A stretch of DNA of 64,000 nucleotides, taken from NCBI GenBank assembly GCA_900470095.1, contig UBZM01000016.1, positions 62,746 through 126,745 of the forward strand, in the 5' to 3' direction. Positions 35,382 through 45,776 of the stretch are shown one piece after another; within the stretch, counting starts at the first letter, position 1; every line of letters begins with the position of its first letter. The notes under the pieces are model-generated. The model saw only the letters and a program-made list of their open reading frames with translations. It did no database searches and was not told the origin of the DNA. The DNA is from Hyphomicrobiales bacterium (GTDB lineage Bacteria > Pseudomonadota > Alphaproteobacteria > Rhizobiales > Beijerinckiaceae). A program made the position numbers and the translations under genes.

Positions 35382-36911
35382 ATGAGATTTGTCACGAAAG
35401 CCATCGCCTTGGCCCTGGCTTCGACGGCTCTGGCCGCAGCGGGAGCGGCCACGCCGGCATTCGCCCAAAAGGCCGCCAACACCGTCCGCTTCGCCTATGA
35501 TCAGGCACCTGAGAACGTCGACCCCTTCTTCAACAACGTCCGCATCGGCGTGATCATCGGCGCCAATGTCTGGGACACGCTGGTCTATCGCGACCCGGTC
35601 ACCAACGAATACAAGGGCCAACTCGCCAAGAGCTGGAAGCAGATCGACGACAAGACCATCGAGTTCGAGCTCCGCGAAGGCGTGAAGTTCCACAACGGCG
35701 AGGAATTCGACGCCGATGACGTGGTCTACACCCTGAATTTCGTCGCCAAGCCCGAGAGCAAGGTCGTCACCCAGGGCAACGTCAACTGGATCGAGAAGGC
35801 CGAGAAGCTCGACAAGTACAAGGTCCGCCTGACCACCAAGGAGATCTTCCCGGCTGCAATCGAGTATCTCGCCGGTCCGGTGGTGATCCATCCGAACGAG
35901 TATTACGAGAAGGTCGGCCCCAAGGGGCAGAACGAGAAGCCGGTCGGCTCGGGCCCCTACAAGGTCACGAACTACGTCCCCGGCAAGTCGATCACCCTTG
36001 AGACCAACAAGGACTACTTCAAAGATTCGCCCAAGGCGCAGGCCAAGGTCGGCAAGATCGAAATCCGCTTCATCCCCGACCGCCAGACCCAGATGGCCGA
36101 GATGCTGTCGGGCGGTGGCGACCTGATCATGCACGTGCCCAAGGATCAGGCCGACCAACTCAAGACCGTGCCGATGCTGCAGGTCGTCTCCGGCGAGACG
36201 ATGCGCATCGTCTTCATGCAGATGAACATCCTCGAGAACACGCCCTCCCCGGCGCTCAAGGATGAGCGCGTCCGCAAGGCGATTATCCACGCCATCGATC
36301 GCGAGGCGATGGTCAAGAACATCGTCGGCGACGGCTCACGCGTCATCAATACGATCTGCTTCCCCTCGCAGTTCGGCTGCACGGACGAGGGCGCCGCGCG
36401 CTATCCCTACGACCCCGCCAAGGCCAAGGCGCTGCTCGCCGAGGCTGGCGTCAAGGACCTCACGCTCGATATCGTCGCCTATCGCGAGCGCAATCAGACC
36501 GAAGCGCTGATCGGCTATCTCCAGGCCGTCGGCATCAAGACCAACCTGCGCTTCCTGCAATACGCCGCGATGCGCGAGCTGATCGCCACCAACAAGGCGA
36601 TGCTGACGCACCAGACCTGGGGCTCGTTCTCGGTCAATGACGTCTCGGCCAACACGCCGAACTATTTCGCCTTCCGCAGCGAGGACATCACCCGTGATCC
36701 GCAGGTCCGCGACCTGCTGAACAAGGGCAACAACTCGGTCGCGCCGGAGGTCCGGAAGGAGGCTTATAAGGAGGCGCTGAAGATCATCGCCGACAAGGCC
36801 TATGCCGCGCCGCTCTATTCGCTGCCGGTCTATTACGTTGCAAACAAGGACCTGCTCTTCAAGGCCTATCCGGACGAGCTCGTCCGCTTCTGGGAGATGA
36901 GCTGGAAGTAG
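35382..36911 (+). CDS. ABC transporter substrate-binding protein, family 5 (peptide/opine type)
   Basis: A 509-residue periplasmic binding protein of the DppA/OppA family. The signal peptide spans about residues 1-30 (cleavage near AFA-Q). Family segments include LAKSWKQIDDKTIEFELREG, VKFHNGEEFDADDVVYTLNF and PVGSGPYKV. It is the first gene of a five-gene transporter operon followed by an M20 peptidase. The ligand could be a dipeptide, an opine or another amide; the peptidase suggests an acyl-amino acid or peptide. A stem-loop after the stop fits the usual higher expression of binding proteins relative to permeases. Confidence 0.93.
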   Translation: MRFVTKAIALALASTALAAAGAATPAFAQKAANTVRFAYDQAPENVDPFFNNVRIGVIIGANVWDTLVYRDPVTNEYKGQLAKSWKQIDDKTIEFELREGVKFHNGEEFDADDVVYTLNFVAKPESKVVTQGNVNWIEKAEKLDKYKVRLTTKEIFPAAIEYLAGPVVIHPNEYYEKVGPKGQNEKPVGSGPYKVTNYVPGKSITLETNKDYFKDSPKAQAKVGKIEIRFIPDRQTQMAEMLSGGGDLIMHVPKDQADQLKTVPMLQVVSGETMRIVFMQMNILENTPSPALKDERVRKAIIHAIDREAMVKNIVGDGSRVINTICFPSQFGCTDEGAARYPYDPAKAKALLAEAGVKDLTLDIVAYRERNQTEALIGYLQAVGIKTNLRFLQYAAMRELIATNKAMLTHQTWGSFSVNDVSANTPNYFAFRSEDITRDPQVRDLLNKGNNSVAPEVRKEAYKEALKIIADKAYAAPLYSLPVYYVANKDLLFKAYPDELVRFWEMSWK

Positions 36912-36945
36912 CACGCTCTCCGCTCCGATCGAGCCAAGCGTCTCC

Positions 36946-36974
36946 CCGGATCGGTGCTGATCGCGCCGATCCGG
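36946..36974 (+). promoter_or_regulatory. Intercistronic stem-loop after the binding-protein gene
   Basis: Arms CCGGATCGG and CCGATCCGG form a perfect 9-bp stem with an 11-base loop, 35 bp after the binding-protein stop and 116 bp before the first permease. No T-run follows. Such stems commonly stabilise upstream binding-protein mRNA or attenuate read-through into permease genes. Confidence 0.55.
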
Positions 36975-37089
36975 AATCCATGCCAGAGCGTCACGGACGG
37001 GGGTTCAGATGTGCATCCCGGCTTGCCGGTGCGCTCGGGCCCGGATGACCAGGGATTCCATTCCCCATGAACATCATTGGAAGCACCCC

Positions 37090-38007
37090 GTGTTAGGCTT
37101 CATTCTCAAACGGCTGGGCCTGGCGTTGCTCGTTGCGCTTGCCGTCTCGGCCATTGCCTTCTTCCTGTTGCGCCTGTCAGGCGATGTCGCGGTCGCGATC
37201 GCCGGCGAGGGCGCGCGGCAGGCCGATATCGACCTGATCCGCGAGACCTACGGCCTGAATCGGCCGATTGTCGTCCAGTATCTCGACTGGCTCTGGCGGA
37301 CGCTCTCCGGCGATCTCGGCACGTCGATCTATTTCAAGACGGACGTCGCCTCGCTGGTGATGGCCAAGCTCCCGGTAACGCTGATCCTCGGCCTGACATC
37401 GCTCGTCTTCGCGCTGCTGATCTCGATTCCGCTCGGCGTGCTCGCGGCGATCTACGCCAATAGCTGGATCGATCGCGTTGCCCTGGGCATCGCCGTCGTC
37501 GGCCAAGCGATGCCGAACTTCTTCTTCGCGCTGATCTTGGTGATGCTGTTCTCGATCACCTTGCGCTGGCTGCCGGTTTCCGGCTCCGATAGCTGGCTGC
37601 ACTATGTCATGCCGACCGTGGCGCTCGGCTACTACGCAGCGCCGGCCTTCATGCGGTTGATCCGCGCCGGGATGATCGAAGTGCTCTCCGCAGATTACAT
37701 CCGCACCGCCCGCGCCAAGGGGCTGCCCCCCGGAAAGGTCGTCTTCAAGCACGCGCTGCGTAACGCGGTCGTTCCCGTGGTGGCGCTCGCCGCCGTTCAG
37801 CTTGGCTTCCTGCTCGGCGGCTCGGTGGTGATCGAAACGATCTTCGCTCTCGATGGGCTCGGCTACCTCGCCTACCAGAGCATCACCTACAAGGATTTCC
37901 CGGTCATGCAGGTCGTCGTCCTGCTGCTCTCGGTCGTCTACGTCCTGCTTACGCTTGCGGCCGATATCGCCAATGCCTGGCTCGATCCGCGCATCAGGGT
38001 GGCTTGA
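37090..38007 (+). CDS. ABC transporter permease, DppB type
   Basis: A 305-residue inner-membrane permease with six predicted helices and the BPD_transp_1 domain. The conserved EAA loop is seen as YIRTARAKGLPPGKVVFKHA followed by LRNAVVPV. The N-terminal GFILKRLGLALLVALAVSAI begins at a GTG at 37090, preceded by GGAAG; the longer frame from 37009 is Cys/Arg-rich and not credible. It forms the heteromeric pore with the DppC-type permease, whose gene begins 2 bp after this stop. Confidence 0.92.
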   Translation: MLGFILKRLGLALLVALAVSAIAFFLLRLSGDVAVAIAGEGARQADIDLIRETYGLNRPIVVQYLDWLWRTLSGDLGTSIYFKTDVASLVMAKLPVTLILGLTSLVFALLISIPLGVLAAIYANSWIDRVALGIAVVGQAMPNFFFALILVMLFSITLRWLPVSGSDSWLHYVMPTVALGYYAAPAFMRLIRAGMIEVLSADYIRTARAKGLPPGKVVFKHALRNAVVPVVALAAVQLGFLLGGSVVIETIFALDGLGYLAYQSITYKDFPVMQVVVLLLSVVYVLLTLAADIANAWLDPRIRVA

Positions 38008-38009
38008 TC

Positions 38010-38906
38010 ATGAGCGAAACCGCACTCTCCGCTCCCGACGCGCCCGAGCTTTCCGAAACCCGCAAGCTGCTGCGCCGCATGCTCGGCCAGAAGGCCTTCG
38101 TCTTCGGCGTCGGCCTGCTGCTGCTCTTCATCGCAATCGCACTGCTCGCGCCGGTTCTGGCGCCGCATGATCCCTATCTGCAGAACCTGACGGCCCGCAA
38201 TGTGCCGCCGTTCTGGTACGAGAAGGGCAACTGGGCCCACCCGCTCGGAACCGACCCGCTCGGGCGCGACTATCTCTCGCGCCTGCTCTACGGCGCCCGG
38301 ATCTCGCTGCTGATCGGCATCAGCGTGGTCATCATCTCGGGCCTGATCGGCACGACGATGGGCCTGCTCGCCGGTTATTTCGGCGGCCGGATCGACATGC
38401 TGATGACGTTCCTGGTGACGACGCGCCTGTCGATGCCGGTGATCCTGGTCGCGCTCGCGGTCGTCGCCATCGTCGGCTCCTCGCTCTGGATCGTCATCCT
38501 GGTGCTCGGCCTGCTGAAATGGGACCGGTTCGCGGTCGTCATGCGCAGCGCAACCCAGCAGGTCCGCTCGCTCGACTATGTCGCCGCCGCCCAGGCCGCC
38601 GGCGCCTCGACCACGCGCATCATCCTCGGCGAAGTGCTGCCCAACATTGCGCCGCATCTCATCGTCGTCGCCACGCTGGAAGCAGCAAGCGCCATCCTGC
38701 TCGAAGCGGCGCTCTCCTTCCTCGGGCTCGGCGTGCAGCCGCCCCTGCCCTCCTGGGGTCTGATGATCTCCGAAGCCAAGGCCTACATGTTCTTCTCGTT
38801 CTGGCTCATCGCCCTACCAGGCACGGCGCTCGCCGTGCTCATCTTCGCGATCAACCTCGCCGGTGACGGCCTGCGCGACGTGATCTCGCCGGAGGGTCGC
38901 ACCTGA
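38010..38906 (+). CDS. ABC transporter permease, DppC type
   Basis: A 298-residue permease with six helices and the N-terminal OppC_N segment (RRMLGQKAFVFGVGLLLLFI). The HPLGTDPLGRDYLSRLLYGA motif and the EAA loop (YVAAAQAAGASTTRIILGEV, then LPNI) are diagnostic of DppC/OppC subunits. The ATG at 38010 lies 2 bp after the previous stop; a TTG two codons earlier is less likely. Its TGA overlaps the ATG of the first ATPase gene. Confidence 0.93.
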   Translation: MSETALSAPDAPELSETRKLLRRMLGQKAFVFGVGLLLLFIAIALLAPVLAPHDPYLQNLTARNVPPFWYEKGNWAHPLGTDPLGRDYLSRLLYGARISLLIGISVVIISGLIGTTMGLLAGYFGGRIDMLMTFLVTTRLSMPVILVALAVVAIVGSSLWIVILVLGLLKWDRFAVVMRSATQQVRSLDYVAAAQAAGASTTRIILGEVLPNIAPHLIVVATLEAASAILLEAALSFLGLGVQPPLPSWGLMISEAKAYMFFSFWLIALPGTALAVLIFAINLAGDGLRDVISPEGRT

Positions 38907-39888
38907 TGCAGACCTCCGACAACACCGTGATTCTGGATGTCGACGGTCTCACCGTCGACATCGCCACCCCGCGCGGCCCGCTCCATGCGGTCCGCGATCT
39001 CTCCTTCAAGGTCGAGCGCGGCAAGACACTCTGCCTCGTCGGCGAGTCCGGCTGCGGCAAGTCGATGACCTCGCTTGCGATCATGGACCTGCTGCCGAAG
39101 GCCGCGAAGCGCAGCGCACGCAAGCTCGGCTTTGCCGGCGAAGACCTCGCCAGGGCTGGCGCCAAGTGTATCAACAGCCTGCGTGGCAACCGCATGGCGA
39201 TGATCTTCCAGGAACCGATGACGGCCCTCAATCCGGCCTACACCATCGGCGACCAGATGACCGAGGCCTATCGCCTGCACAAGAAGGCGAGCGAGACGGA
39301 GGCACGCGAGCGCGCCACCCATCTGCTCGACAAGGTCGGCATCGCCAACGCCGCGCAGCGTCTCGGGCAGTATCCGCACCAGCTCTCGGGCGGCCTGCGC
39401 CAGCGCGTGATGATTGCCATGGCGCTGATGTGCGGCCCGGAACTGCTGATCGCCGACGAACCGACCACCGCGCTCGACGTCACCATCCAGGCGCAGATCC
39501 TGAGGCTGCTTGCCGACCTCCAGCAGGAGCTCGGGATCGCCATGGTGCTGATCACGCACGACCTCGGCATCGTTGCGCGCATCGCCGACTGGGTCGGCGT
39601 GATGTATGCCGGGCAGATCGTCGAGGAAGGCCCGACGGAAGCAATCTTCCGCCAGCCGCGCCACCCCTACACCCAGGGACTGATCGACTGCATCCCCGTC
39701 CCCGGACGGACCGAGCCGGGCGGCAAGCTCGGCGTCATCCCCGGTGTCGTTCCCTCGCTCGTCGGCGAGATCAGAGGCTGCAGCTTCCGCGATCGTTGCA
39801 AGCATGCACAGCCCTCCTGTGCGCAAACCCCACCCTTGCGCCACCGGCCTGACGGCCAGAGCTGGCGCTGCATCCTGGAGGACGCGGC

Positions 39889-39892
<4 letters not shown>
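38906..39892 (+). CDS. ABC transporter ATP-binding protein, DppD type
   Basis: A 328-residue ATPase with Walker A GESGCGKS (about residue 47), signature LSGGLRQRV, Walker B LLIADEPTTALD and switch His in ITHDLG. The C-terminal oligopeptide-type extension has the Cys-rich GCSFRDRCKHAQPSCAQTPP, which in characterised homologues binds an iron-sulfur cluster or metal. It energises the DppB/DppC-type permeases with the next ATPase. Start and stop both overlap neighbouring genes by 1-4 bases, showing a tight operon. Confidence 0.94.
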
Positions 39893-40902
<1,010 letters not shown>

Positions 40903-40919
40903 CATCCAAGGAGACGACC

Positions 40920-42308
40920 ATGACCCGCGCCAAGGCGATTGCGCATGCATATGACTATTTCGACAGCGGCAAGTTCAAGAGCGACCTTGCGCGCCTCGTG
41001 GCAATGCCGACCGAGAGCCAGAATCCCGAGCGTGCTCCGGTTCTGAGCGAGTATCTCGAGACGGAAATGCAGCCGCTGATGGAATCGCTCGGCTTCACCT
41101 GCAAGACGCTGAACCATCCGCGCGCCAAGGGCCCGTTCCTGTTCGCCGAGCGCATCGAGGACTCGAGCCTGCCGACGATCTTCGGCTATGGCCATGGCGA
41201 CGTGATCCGCGGCCTCGACAAGCAGTGGAGCGAAGGCCTCTCGCCCTGGACGCTGACCGAGCGCGGCGACCGTTGGTATGGCCGTGGCGTCGTCGACAAC
41301 AAGGGCCAGCACGTCATCAACATCAACGCCCTGCGTGCCGTCCTCGAAACCCGCGGCAAGCTCGGTTTCAACGCCAAGTATCTGATCGAGATGGGCGAGG
41401 AATGCGGTTCGCCCGGCCTGCGCGAACTCTGCACCGAACAGAAGGAGCTGTTCAAATCCGATGTTCTGATCGGTTCGGACGGGCCGCGCCTCAATGCCGA
41501 GCGCCCGACAGTCTTCCTCGGCTCGCGCGGCGGGGTCACCTTCGATCTCACCATCAATGCCCGCGAAGGCGGTCACCATTCCGGCAACTGGGGTGGCATC
41601 CTCTCCGATCCCGCCATCCAGCTGGCCCATGTCATCGCTTCGATCGCCTCCCCGACCGGCCAGATCCGCATCCATGAATGGGTGCCGAAGGAGCTGCCCG
41701 AGCCGGTGCGCAAGGCGCTCGCCGATTGCGAGGTCGATGGCGGCCCGGACGGCCCGGTGATCGATCCGGAATGGGGCGAGCCCGGCCTCTCGCCCGCCGA
41801 GCAGGTGTTCGGCTGGTGCTCCTTCGACGTGCTGGCGATGAAGTCCGGCGTGCCGGAAACTCCCGTGAACGCCGTGCCCCCGAGCGCCTGGGCCCGCTGC
41901 CAGCTCCGCTTCGTGGTCGGCATCGATCCTCAGAAGGTGCTGCCGGCGCTTCGCCGTCACCTCAAGCGCCACGGCTTCGGCATGGTCGAGGTCACGCTTG
42001 CGCGTGACGAGATCTTCAACGCCACCCGTCTCGATCCCGAAGACGCCTGGGTGCACTGGGCGCTCGCCTCAATCGCCGAGACCACCGAGAAGAAGCCGGC
42101 GCTGCTGCCCAATCTCGGCGGCTCGCTGCCAAACGACATCTTCTCGGAAATCCTGGGCCTCCGCACCATCTGGGTACCGCATTCCTATCCCGGCTGCTCC
42201 CAGCATGCTCCCGACGAGCACCTGCCCGTGGCTATCGCGCGCGAGGGTCTCGGCATGATGGCGGGCCTCTACTGGGATCTCGGCGAGGGCAACACGCCGG
42301 CGCTCTGA
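40920..42308 (+). CDS. M20-family metallopeptidase (ArgE/DapE-type hydrolase)
   Basis: A 462-residue zinc hydrolase. Metal-binding and catalytic motifs are GYGHGDVIRG (about residue 88), GRGVVDNKGQ (bridging Asp, about 125) and MGEECGSPGL (catalytic Glu pair, about 160), with a lid/dimerisation domain in the middle and PHSYPGCSQHAPDEHLP near the end. M20 enzymes cleave dipeptides, N-acyl amino acids or related amides. Placement as the last gene of the transporter operon suggests it processes the imported ligand in the cytoplasm. AAGGAG 7 bases upstream fixes the ATG at 40920. Confidence 0.92.
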   Translation: MTRAKAIAHAYDYFDSGKFKSDLARLVAMPTESQNPERAPVLSEYLETEMQPLMESLGFTCKTLNHPRAKGPFLFAERIEDSSLPTIFGYGHGDVIRGLDKQWSEGLSPWTLTERGDRWYGRGVVDNKGQHVININALRAVLETRGKLGFNAKYLIEMGEECGSPGLRELCTEQKELFKSDVLIGSDGPRLNAERPTVFLGSRGGVTFDLTINAREGGHHSGNWGGILSDPAIQLAHVIASIASPTGQIRIHEWVPKELPEPVRKALADCEVDGGPDGPVIDPEWGEPGLSPAEQVFGWCSFDVLAMKSGVPETPVNAVPPSAWARCQLRFVVGIDPQKVLPALRRHLKRHGFGMVEVTLARDEIFNATRLDPEDAWVHWALASIAETTEKKPALLPNLGGSLPNDIFSEILGLRTIWVPHSYPGCSQHAPDEHLPVAIAREGLGMMAGLYWDLGEGNTPAL

Positions 42309-42311
42309 GGC

Positions 42312-42566
42312 CTATTCGACAGGCTTAGGCGGCTCTCTGTCGGGCGGCAGATCGAACGGTGTCGCCGGAGGCCTCTCCGGCGGCACATTCGGCGGCAGCT
42401 CCGGCGGCGGATCACGCGGAACGCCGACCGGCTCCTCCTCTGGCGGCGATTCGACCGGCGGAGCCGGCGGCACTTCTGCCGGCGTCAGGGGCGGGGCCTC
42501 CGGCGGCGGAAATGGCGGCTGCGGCACGCCCGGTGAGGTGAGCCAATCGGTGGTCGTCGCGGACAT
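42312..42566 (-). CDS. Small proline-rich acidic protein
   Basis: An 84-residue protein whose residues 12-84 are dominated by Pro, Glu and Val in loose PPxE-type repeats (PPFPPPEAPPLTPAEVPPAP). It has no signal peptide or membrane helix and is probably disordered. AAGGAG 6 bases before the ATG at 42566 argues it is genuinely translated. Two PPP runs would need EF-P for efficient synthesis. It stops 3 bp from the M20 peptidase stop on the other strand. No function can be assigned. Confidence 0.6.
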   Translation of the reverse strand: MSATTTDWLTSPGVPQPPFPPPEAPPLTPAEVPPAPPVESPPEEEPVGVPRDPPPELPPNVPPERPPATPFDLPPDREPPKPVE

Positions 42567-42930
42567 CACGAACTCCTTGTTCGGTATCAACGCGTCGAAG
42601 CCGCGAAGGTTCGCCGTCCGCATTATGGCGGTGCCGGGAACAATGGCGACGATTGCGACTTGTTTCGGCAGAATCCTCAAGCCTGATGGGATTTGCCAGG
42701 ACCTCGGCAGCCATGAACAGGGCAGATTGGCCACGCGAAAACTCCGCCCGCCTCGGCGACGAGCGATTTGCAGCAGCCACGGCCAGTGCAGACAGCTGTT
42801 ATTCCATCGCCGAAAGACCGCGGCCGGCCCGCCACGGGCTCCGGCATTCCGAGAGTGGAGCTCAAGACCCGGTCGATAGCCTGAGCGCCGGTGGCGCCAC
42901 GCGACAAGGAGCGGTGGAGCTCCCCGCCGA
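42567..42930. other. Intergenic stretch without a supported gene
   Basis: About 364 bp between the proline-rich gene and mgtC. Open frames exist on both strands but have no ribosome site, no recognisable motif and atypical composition. It should contain the promoter of the proline-rich gene. I see nothing else supportable. Confidence 0.5.
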
Positions 42931-43443
42931 TCAAGGCCCCGAAGAATCTCCGGACTCGGTCCCTGCCTTGGAGCGAGAGCCATCTCCATCCGAGGATTGA
43001 TCGTCCTTCGGTAGCCGTCCCTGCGCCCAACGCTCGATCGAATGGTCGATGACGAGCAGGGCGAGCGCGATGGCGGTGCCCGTGAGCGCCACCAGCCATT
43101 GACCAAGCCCGGCTGCGGAGCCAAGCGCCGCCGTCACCCAGACGGCCGCAGCTGTCGTCAGCCCATGCGGCGTGCGGTCGTTCTCGCGCCGAATGATGAC
43201 GCCCGCTCCCAGGAACCCGATGCCGGTCAGGACGCCTTGCACGACGCGGCTAGCGGCATCGGGGTGAGGCGCCCCGTAAAGTTCACCGCTGAAGATGGCC
43301 GCTGCGGCCGCCGCGCCAACTCCGACAAGGCCGAAGGTGCGGATGCCGGCGCTCTTGTGCCTCAGCGTCCGCTGCCAACCGACAGCGACGCCGGCAAGCG
43401 CACCGCAGAGCAATTTCAGGACAATGTCGAGTTCGGTCAGCAT
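42931..43443 (-). CDS. MgtC/SapB-family membrane protein
   Basis: A 170-residue protein with about five helices in the MgtC domain (residues 5-135): LCGALAGVAVGWQRTLRHKS, AGIRTFGLVGVGAA, GVLTGIGFLGAGVIIRREN and the Thr-rich GLTTAAAVWVTAALG. The C-terminal 30 residues are Ser/Asp/Gly-rich. MgtC proteins help growth at low Mg2+ and inhibit F-type ATP synthase in Salmonella; many relatives are uncharacterised. No magnesium-responsive leader was recognised upstream. The ATG at 43443 is the natural start. Confidence 0.9.
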   Translation of the reverse strand: MLTELDIVLKLLCGALAGVAVGWQRTLRHKSAGIRTFGLVGVGAAAAAAIFSGELYGAPHPDAASRVVQGVLTGIGFLGAGVIIRRENDRTPHGLTTAAAVWVTAALGSAAGLGQWLVALTGTAIALALLVIDHSIERWAQGRLPKDDQSSDGDGSRSKAGTESGDSSGP

Positions 43444-43677
43444 GCGAAGCGAATCCCGACGCCACGGCGAAGCCTCATTTCTCTACCCGGCAGCGGAACT
43501 GATCAACAGTGCAGGAAGAACCGGGCAAGACTTCTGGCGCCTGGGTCTCGCCTCGCTGCTTCCAGCCCCGCCGTCAATTAACGTACAATGACGTGAAATA
43601 TAATAATTGCCGTTGATCTGCGCGCAATGCTCATATTATAAGCAGCGCTCCCGACCGATCGGACCAGCGCGGGCAGC

Positions 43678-44355
43678 GTGAAACTCTTCAGTCCCATTCT
43701 CGCCGGCGCTACGATCTCGGAACGTCTGATCGCCTGTGCGGGCGCATTCGTCGCCATCGCGTTGACCGCCGCAGCCGGCCTGCTCTTCCCGGCGCCTTCT
43801 CCATTGGTTGTTGCACCGATTGGTGCCTCAGCGGTCTTGATTTTCGCCGTTCCGACGAGCCCTCTTGCCCAGCCTTGGCCCGTCATTGGTGGCAACGTCA
43901 TCTCCGCCTGTGTCGGTCTCTGTGTGGCTTGGGCTGTTCCCGACATCACCCTCGCCGCTGCGCTCGCGGTGGCGCTTGCGATCGCCGTCATGTCGGTCAC
44001 ACGGTCGCTTCATCCTCCCGGCGGCGCGGTTGCGCTGACTGCCGCACTTGGTGGCTCGGCTGTCGCCAAATGGGGCTCTCTGTTCCCGTTGATCCCCGTC
44101 GGGTTGAATTCGCTGGCCTTGGTTGCGCTCGGGGTGGCATTCCATGCCCTCTCGCGCCGCTCCTATCCCCATCGTGCAGCACGAGCCGAGCTGAACAAAC
44201 TCCCTATTGGCTCAGCTCAGCCCTTCAGTGCCGCGGACATTGACGAAGCTCTGGCGCAAATGGGCGAGACCTTTGACATCGCGCGCGATGATCTGGACCG
44301 GTTGCTGCAATATGCGGAGGCAAATGCGGCACGCCGACAAGCCCGGACGTCCTGA
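43678..44355 (+). CDS. HPP-family membrane protein
   Basis: A 225-residue protein with four to five helices and the family motif SLHPPGGAVALTAA (about residue 115). HPP proteins are proposed nitrite or other anion transporters in chloroplasts and cyanobacteria; the bacterial substrate is unsettled. Many relatives carry C-terminal CBS domains, which are missing here: the tail is a short soluble helix region. A GTG at 43678 is the best start but has only a weak ribosome site. The upstream DNA (about 43575-43645) is AT-rich relative to neighbours. Confidence 0.85.
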   Translation: MKLFSPILAGATISERLIACAGAFVAIALTAAAGLLFPAPSPLVVAPIGASAVLIFAVPTSPLAQPWPVIGGNVISACVGLCVAWAVPDITLAAALAVALAIAVMSVTRSLHPPGGAVALTAALGGSAVAKWGSLFPLIPVGLNSLALVALGVAFHALSRRSYPHRAARAELNKLPIGSAQPFSAADIDEALAQMGETFDIARDDLDRLLQYAEANAARRQARTS

Positions 44356-44478
44356 ACGTCAGCATCGAGCGCTGGATTGCACCGCCGCCGGGCTTGTCTA
44401 TTGCTATAGGGCGCTTCGCTTGTCTCGCCATGCTCGGCGTCGCGGCGGCGCCCCCGCATTCTGGATCTGGACCACGTC

Positions 44479-45453
44479 ATGCTGAGCGCGTTTCCGCGGA
44501 TCGATCTCGTCGGCGGCCCAACGGCGCTTGAGCCGATGCGCCGCATCGGCCGTGTGACCGGGCATCCGCAGCTATGGATCAAGCGCGACGATTGCATGCC
44601 GCTGGCCTTCGGCGGCAACAAGGTGCGCAGCCTCGAATTCTGGATCGGAGAAGCGCTCGCACGGAAGAGCGACATGTTGGTGGTGGCCGGCGGCCTGCCC
44701 TCCAACCAATGCCGGTTGGCCGCGGCGGCGGCGGCAAAAATCGGCCTCGACATGCTCGTGCTCTATGCCGGAGACGCATCGGCTCCTCTGCGCGGCAACG
44801 CCCTGCTGACGGAGCGCCTGGGGGCGGAGATCCGGCTGCTCGGGCCCGTTGGCGAGGAGGAGCGTGGGCGGCTGGCACGGCAGACAATCGCCGAACTCGA
44901 GGCAGCGGGACGACGGCCCTATCTCATTGGCGATCCGGTTCTGGGAGCGTTGGGCTATGTCCGGGCGGCGCAGGAGTTATCCGAACAGGCCCAGGCGCTG
45001 AGTCTCGATCTCCGGCACATCGTACTTCCCGGCTCGATGGGCGTGACGGAAGCGGGAATGATCTTCGGAGCGGCCGTCCTCGGACTGCCGTGGACCTTCC
45101 ATCTGGTCAGCGTCGAATACGACGCTTGTACCCTTCGGCGCCGTCTCGACGCTATCCTGCGCGACCTTGCTGGGCTTGTTGGCCGAGCCCTGCCATCAGA
45201 TTGTCTCGACCGCATCCGCATCGACCTCGGACAACTCGGCAAGGGATATGGCGTCCCCACGGCGGCATCGGTTCAGGCGGCAGCTCTCTTTGCCCGACAT
45301 GAGGCGCTGATGCTTGAACAGACCTACGTGGCCAAGACCTTCGCCGGACTTCTGAAGCTGGCGGAAGACCACGTCATTCCTCCTGATGAAGCGGCCTGCG
45401 TCCTGCACACCGGCGGAACGCCCGCGATCTTCGAGCAGAGCTGGTCTGACTGA
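44479..45453 (+). CDS. D-cysteine desulfhydrase / ACC deaminase-family PLP enzyme
   Basis: A 324-residue fold-type II pyridoxal phosphate enzyme. The Schiff-base Lys lies in FGGNKVRSLEFWIG (about residue 51), GGLPSNQCR forms the substrate-carboxylate loop, and LPGSMGVTEAG binds the PLP phosphate. The sequence fits the D-cysteine desulfhydrase branch better than true ACC deaminase, but related enzymes act on L-cysteate or other beta-substituted amino acids, so the substrate is open. It follows the HPP gene by 123 bp in the same direction. Confidence 0.87.
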   Translation: MLSAFPRIDLVGGPTALEPMRRIGRVTGHPQLWIKRDDCMPLAFGGNKVRSLEFWIGEALARKSDMLVVAGGLPSNQCRLAAAAAAKIGLDMLVLYAGDASAPLRGNALLTERLGAEIRLLGPVGEEERGRLARQTIAELEAAGRRPYLIGDPVLGALGYVRAAQELSEQAQALSLDLRHIVLPGSMGVTEAGMIFGAAVLGLPWTFHLVSVEYDACTLRRRLDAILRDLAGLVGRALPSDCLDRIRIDLGQLGKGYGVPTAASVQAAALFARHEALMLEQTYVAKTFAGLLKLAEDHVIPPDEAACVLHTGGTPAIFEQSWSD

Positions 45454-45776
45454 TCCGGTCCTCGCACATGGGACCATATCAAGCGGTGCTCACCCAAGCC
45501 GCGACTTCAATGTAGCTCGCGAGGGATCGGAGCGCCCGTTCTGTTCCACTTTTTCGGCGATATATTGCCGGTCTGTGGCATGCGCATCATCAGACCAACG
45601 GATAGCGCATCGGGCCCCTATCCAGCGTGTTGGCCATGCATGGCGCAGCAAAATATCCGCATGGCTCGACGCTGACCAGCAGACACAGACTGCCAAGGCT
45701 ACCCTCGTCCCAGTCGAAGAAGGGTTCACCTCGACGGCGTCGATCGCCATGGATAGCCGGCAACTCAGATAGCTCT
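45454..45776. other. Intergenic stretch, possible decayed or minor coding sequence
   Basis: About 323 bp between convergent genes. An 86-codon leftward frame (45490-45750) exists, but it lacks a ribosome site, shows mixed third-position use and has no known motif, so it is not called. No clear terminator or repeat was seen. Confidence 0.4.

Noticed and set aside
34245..36290. Extension of the helicase frame to 1161 codons
   Set aside because: The upstream part is read antisense through the LysR and binding-protein genes and has no start signal; the coupled ATG at 34244 is sufficient.
45490..45750. Possible 86-residue leftward gene
   Set aside because: No ribosome site, mixed codon use and no similarity recognised; kept only as a note on the gap.
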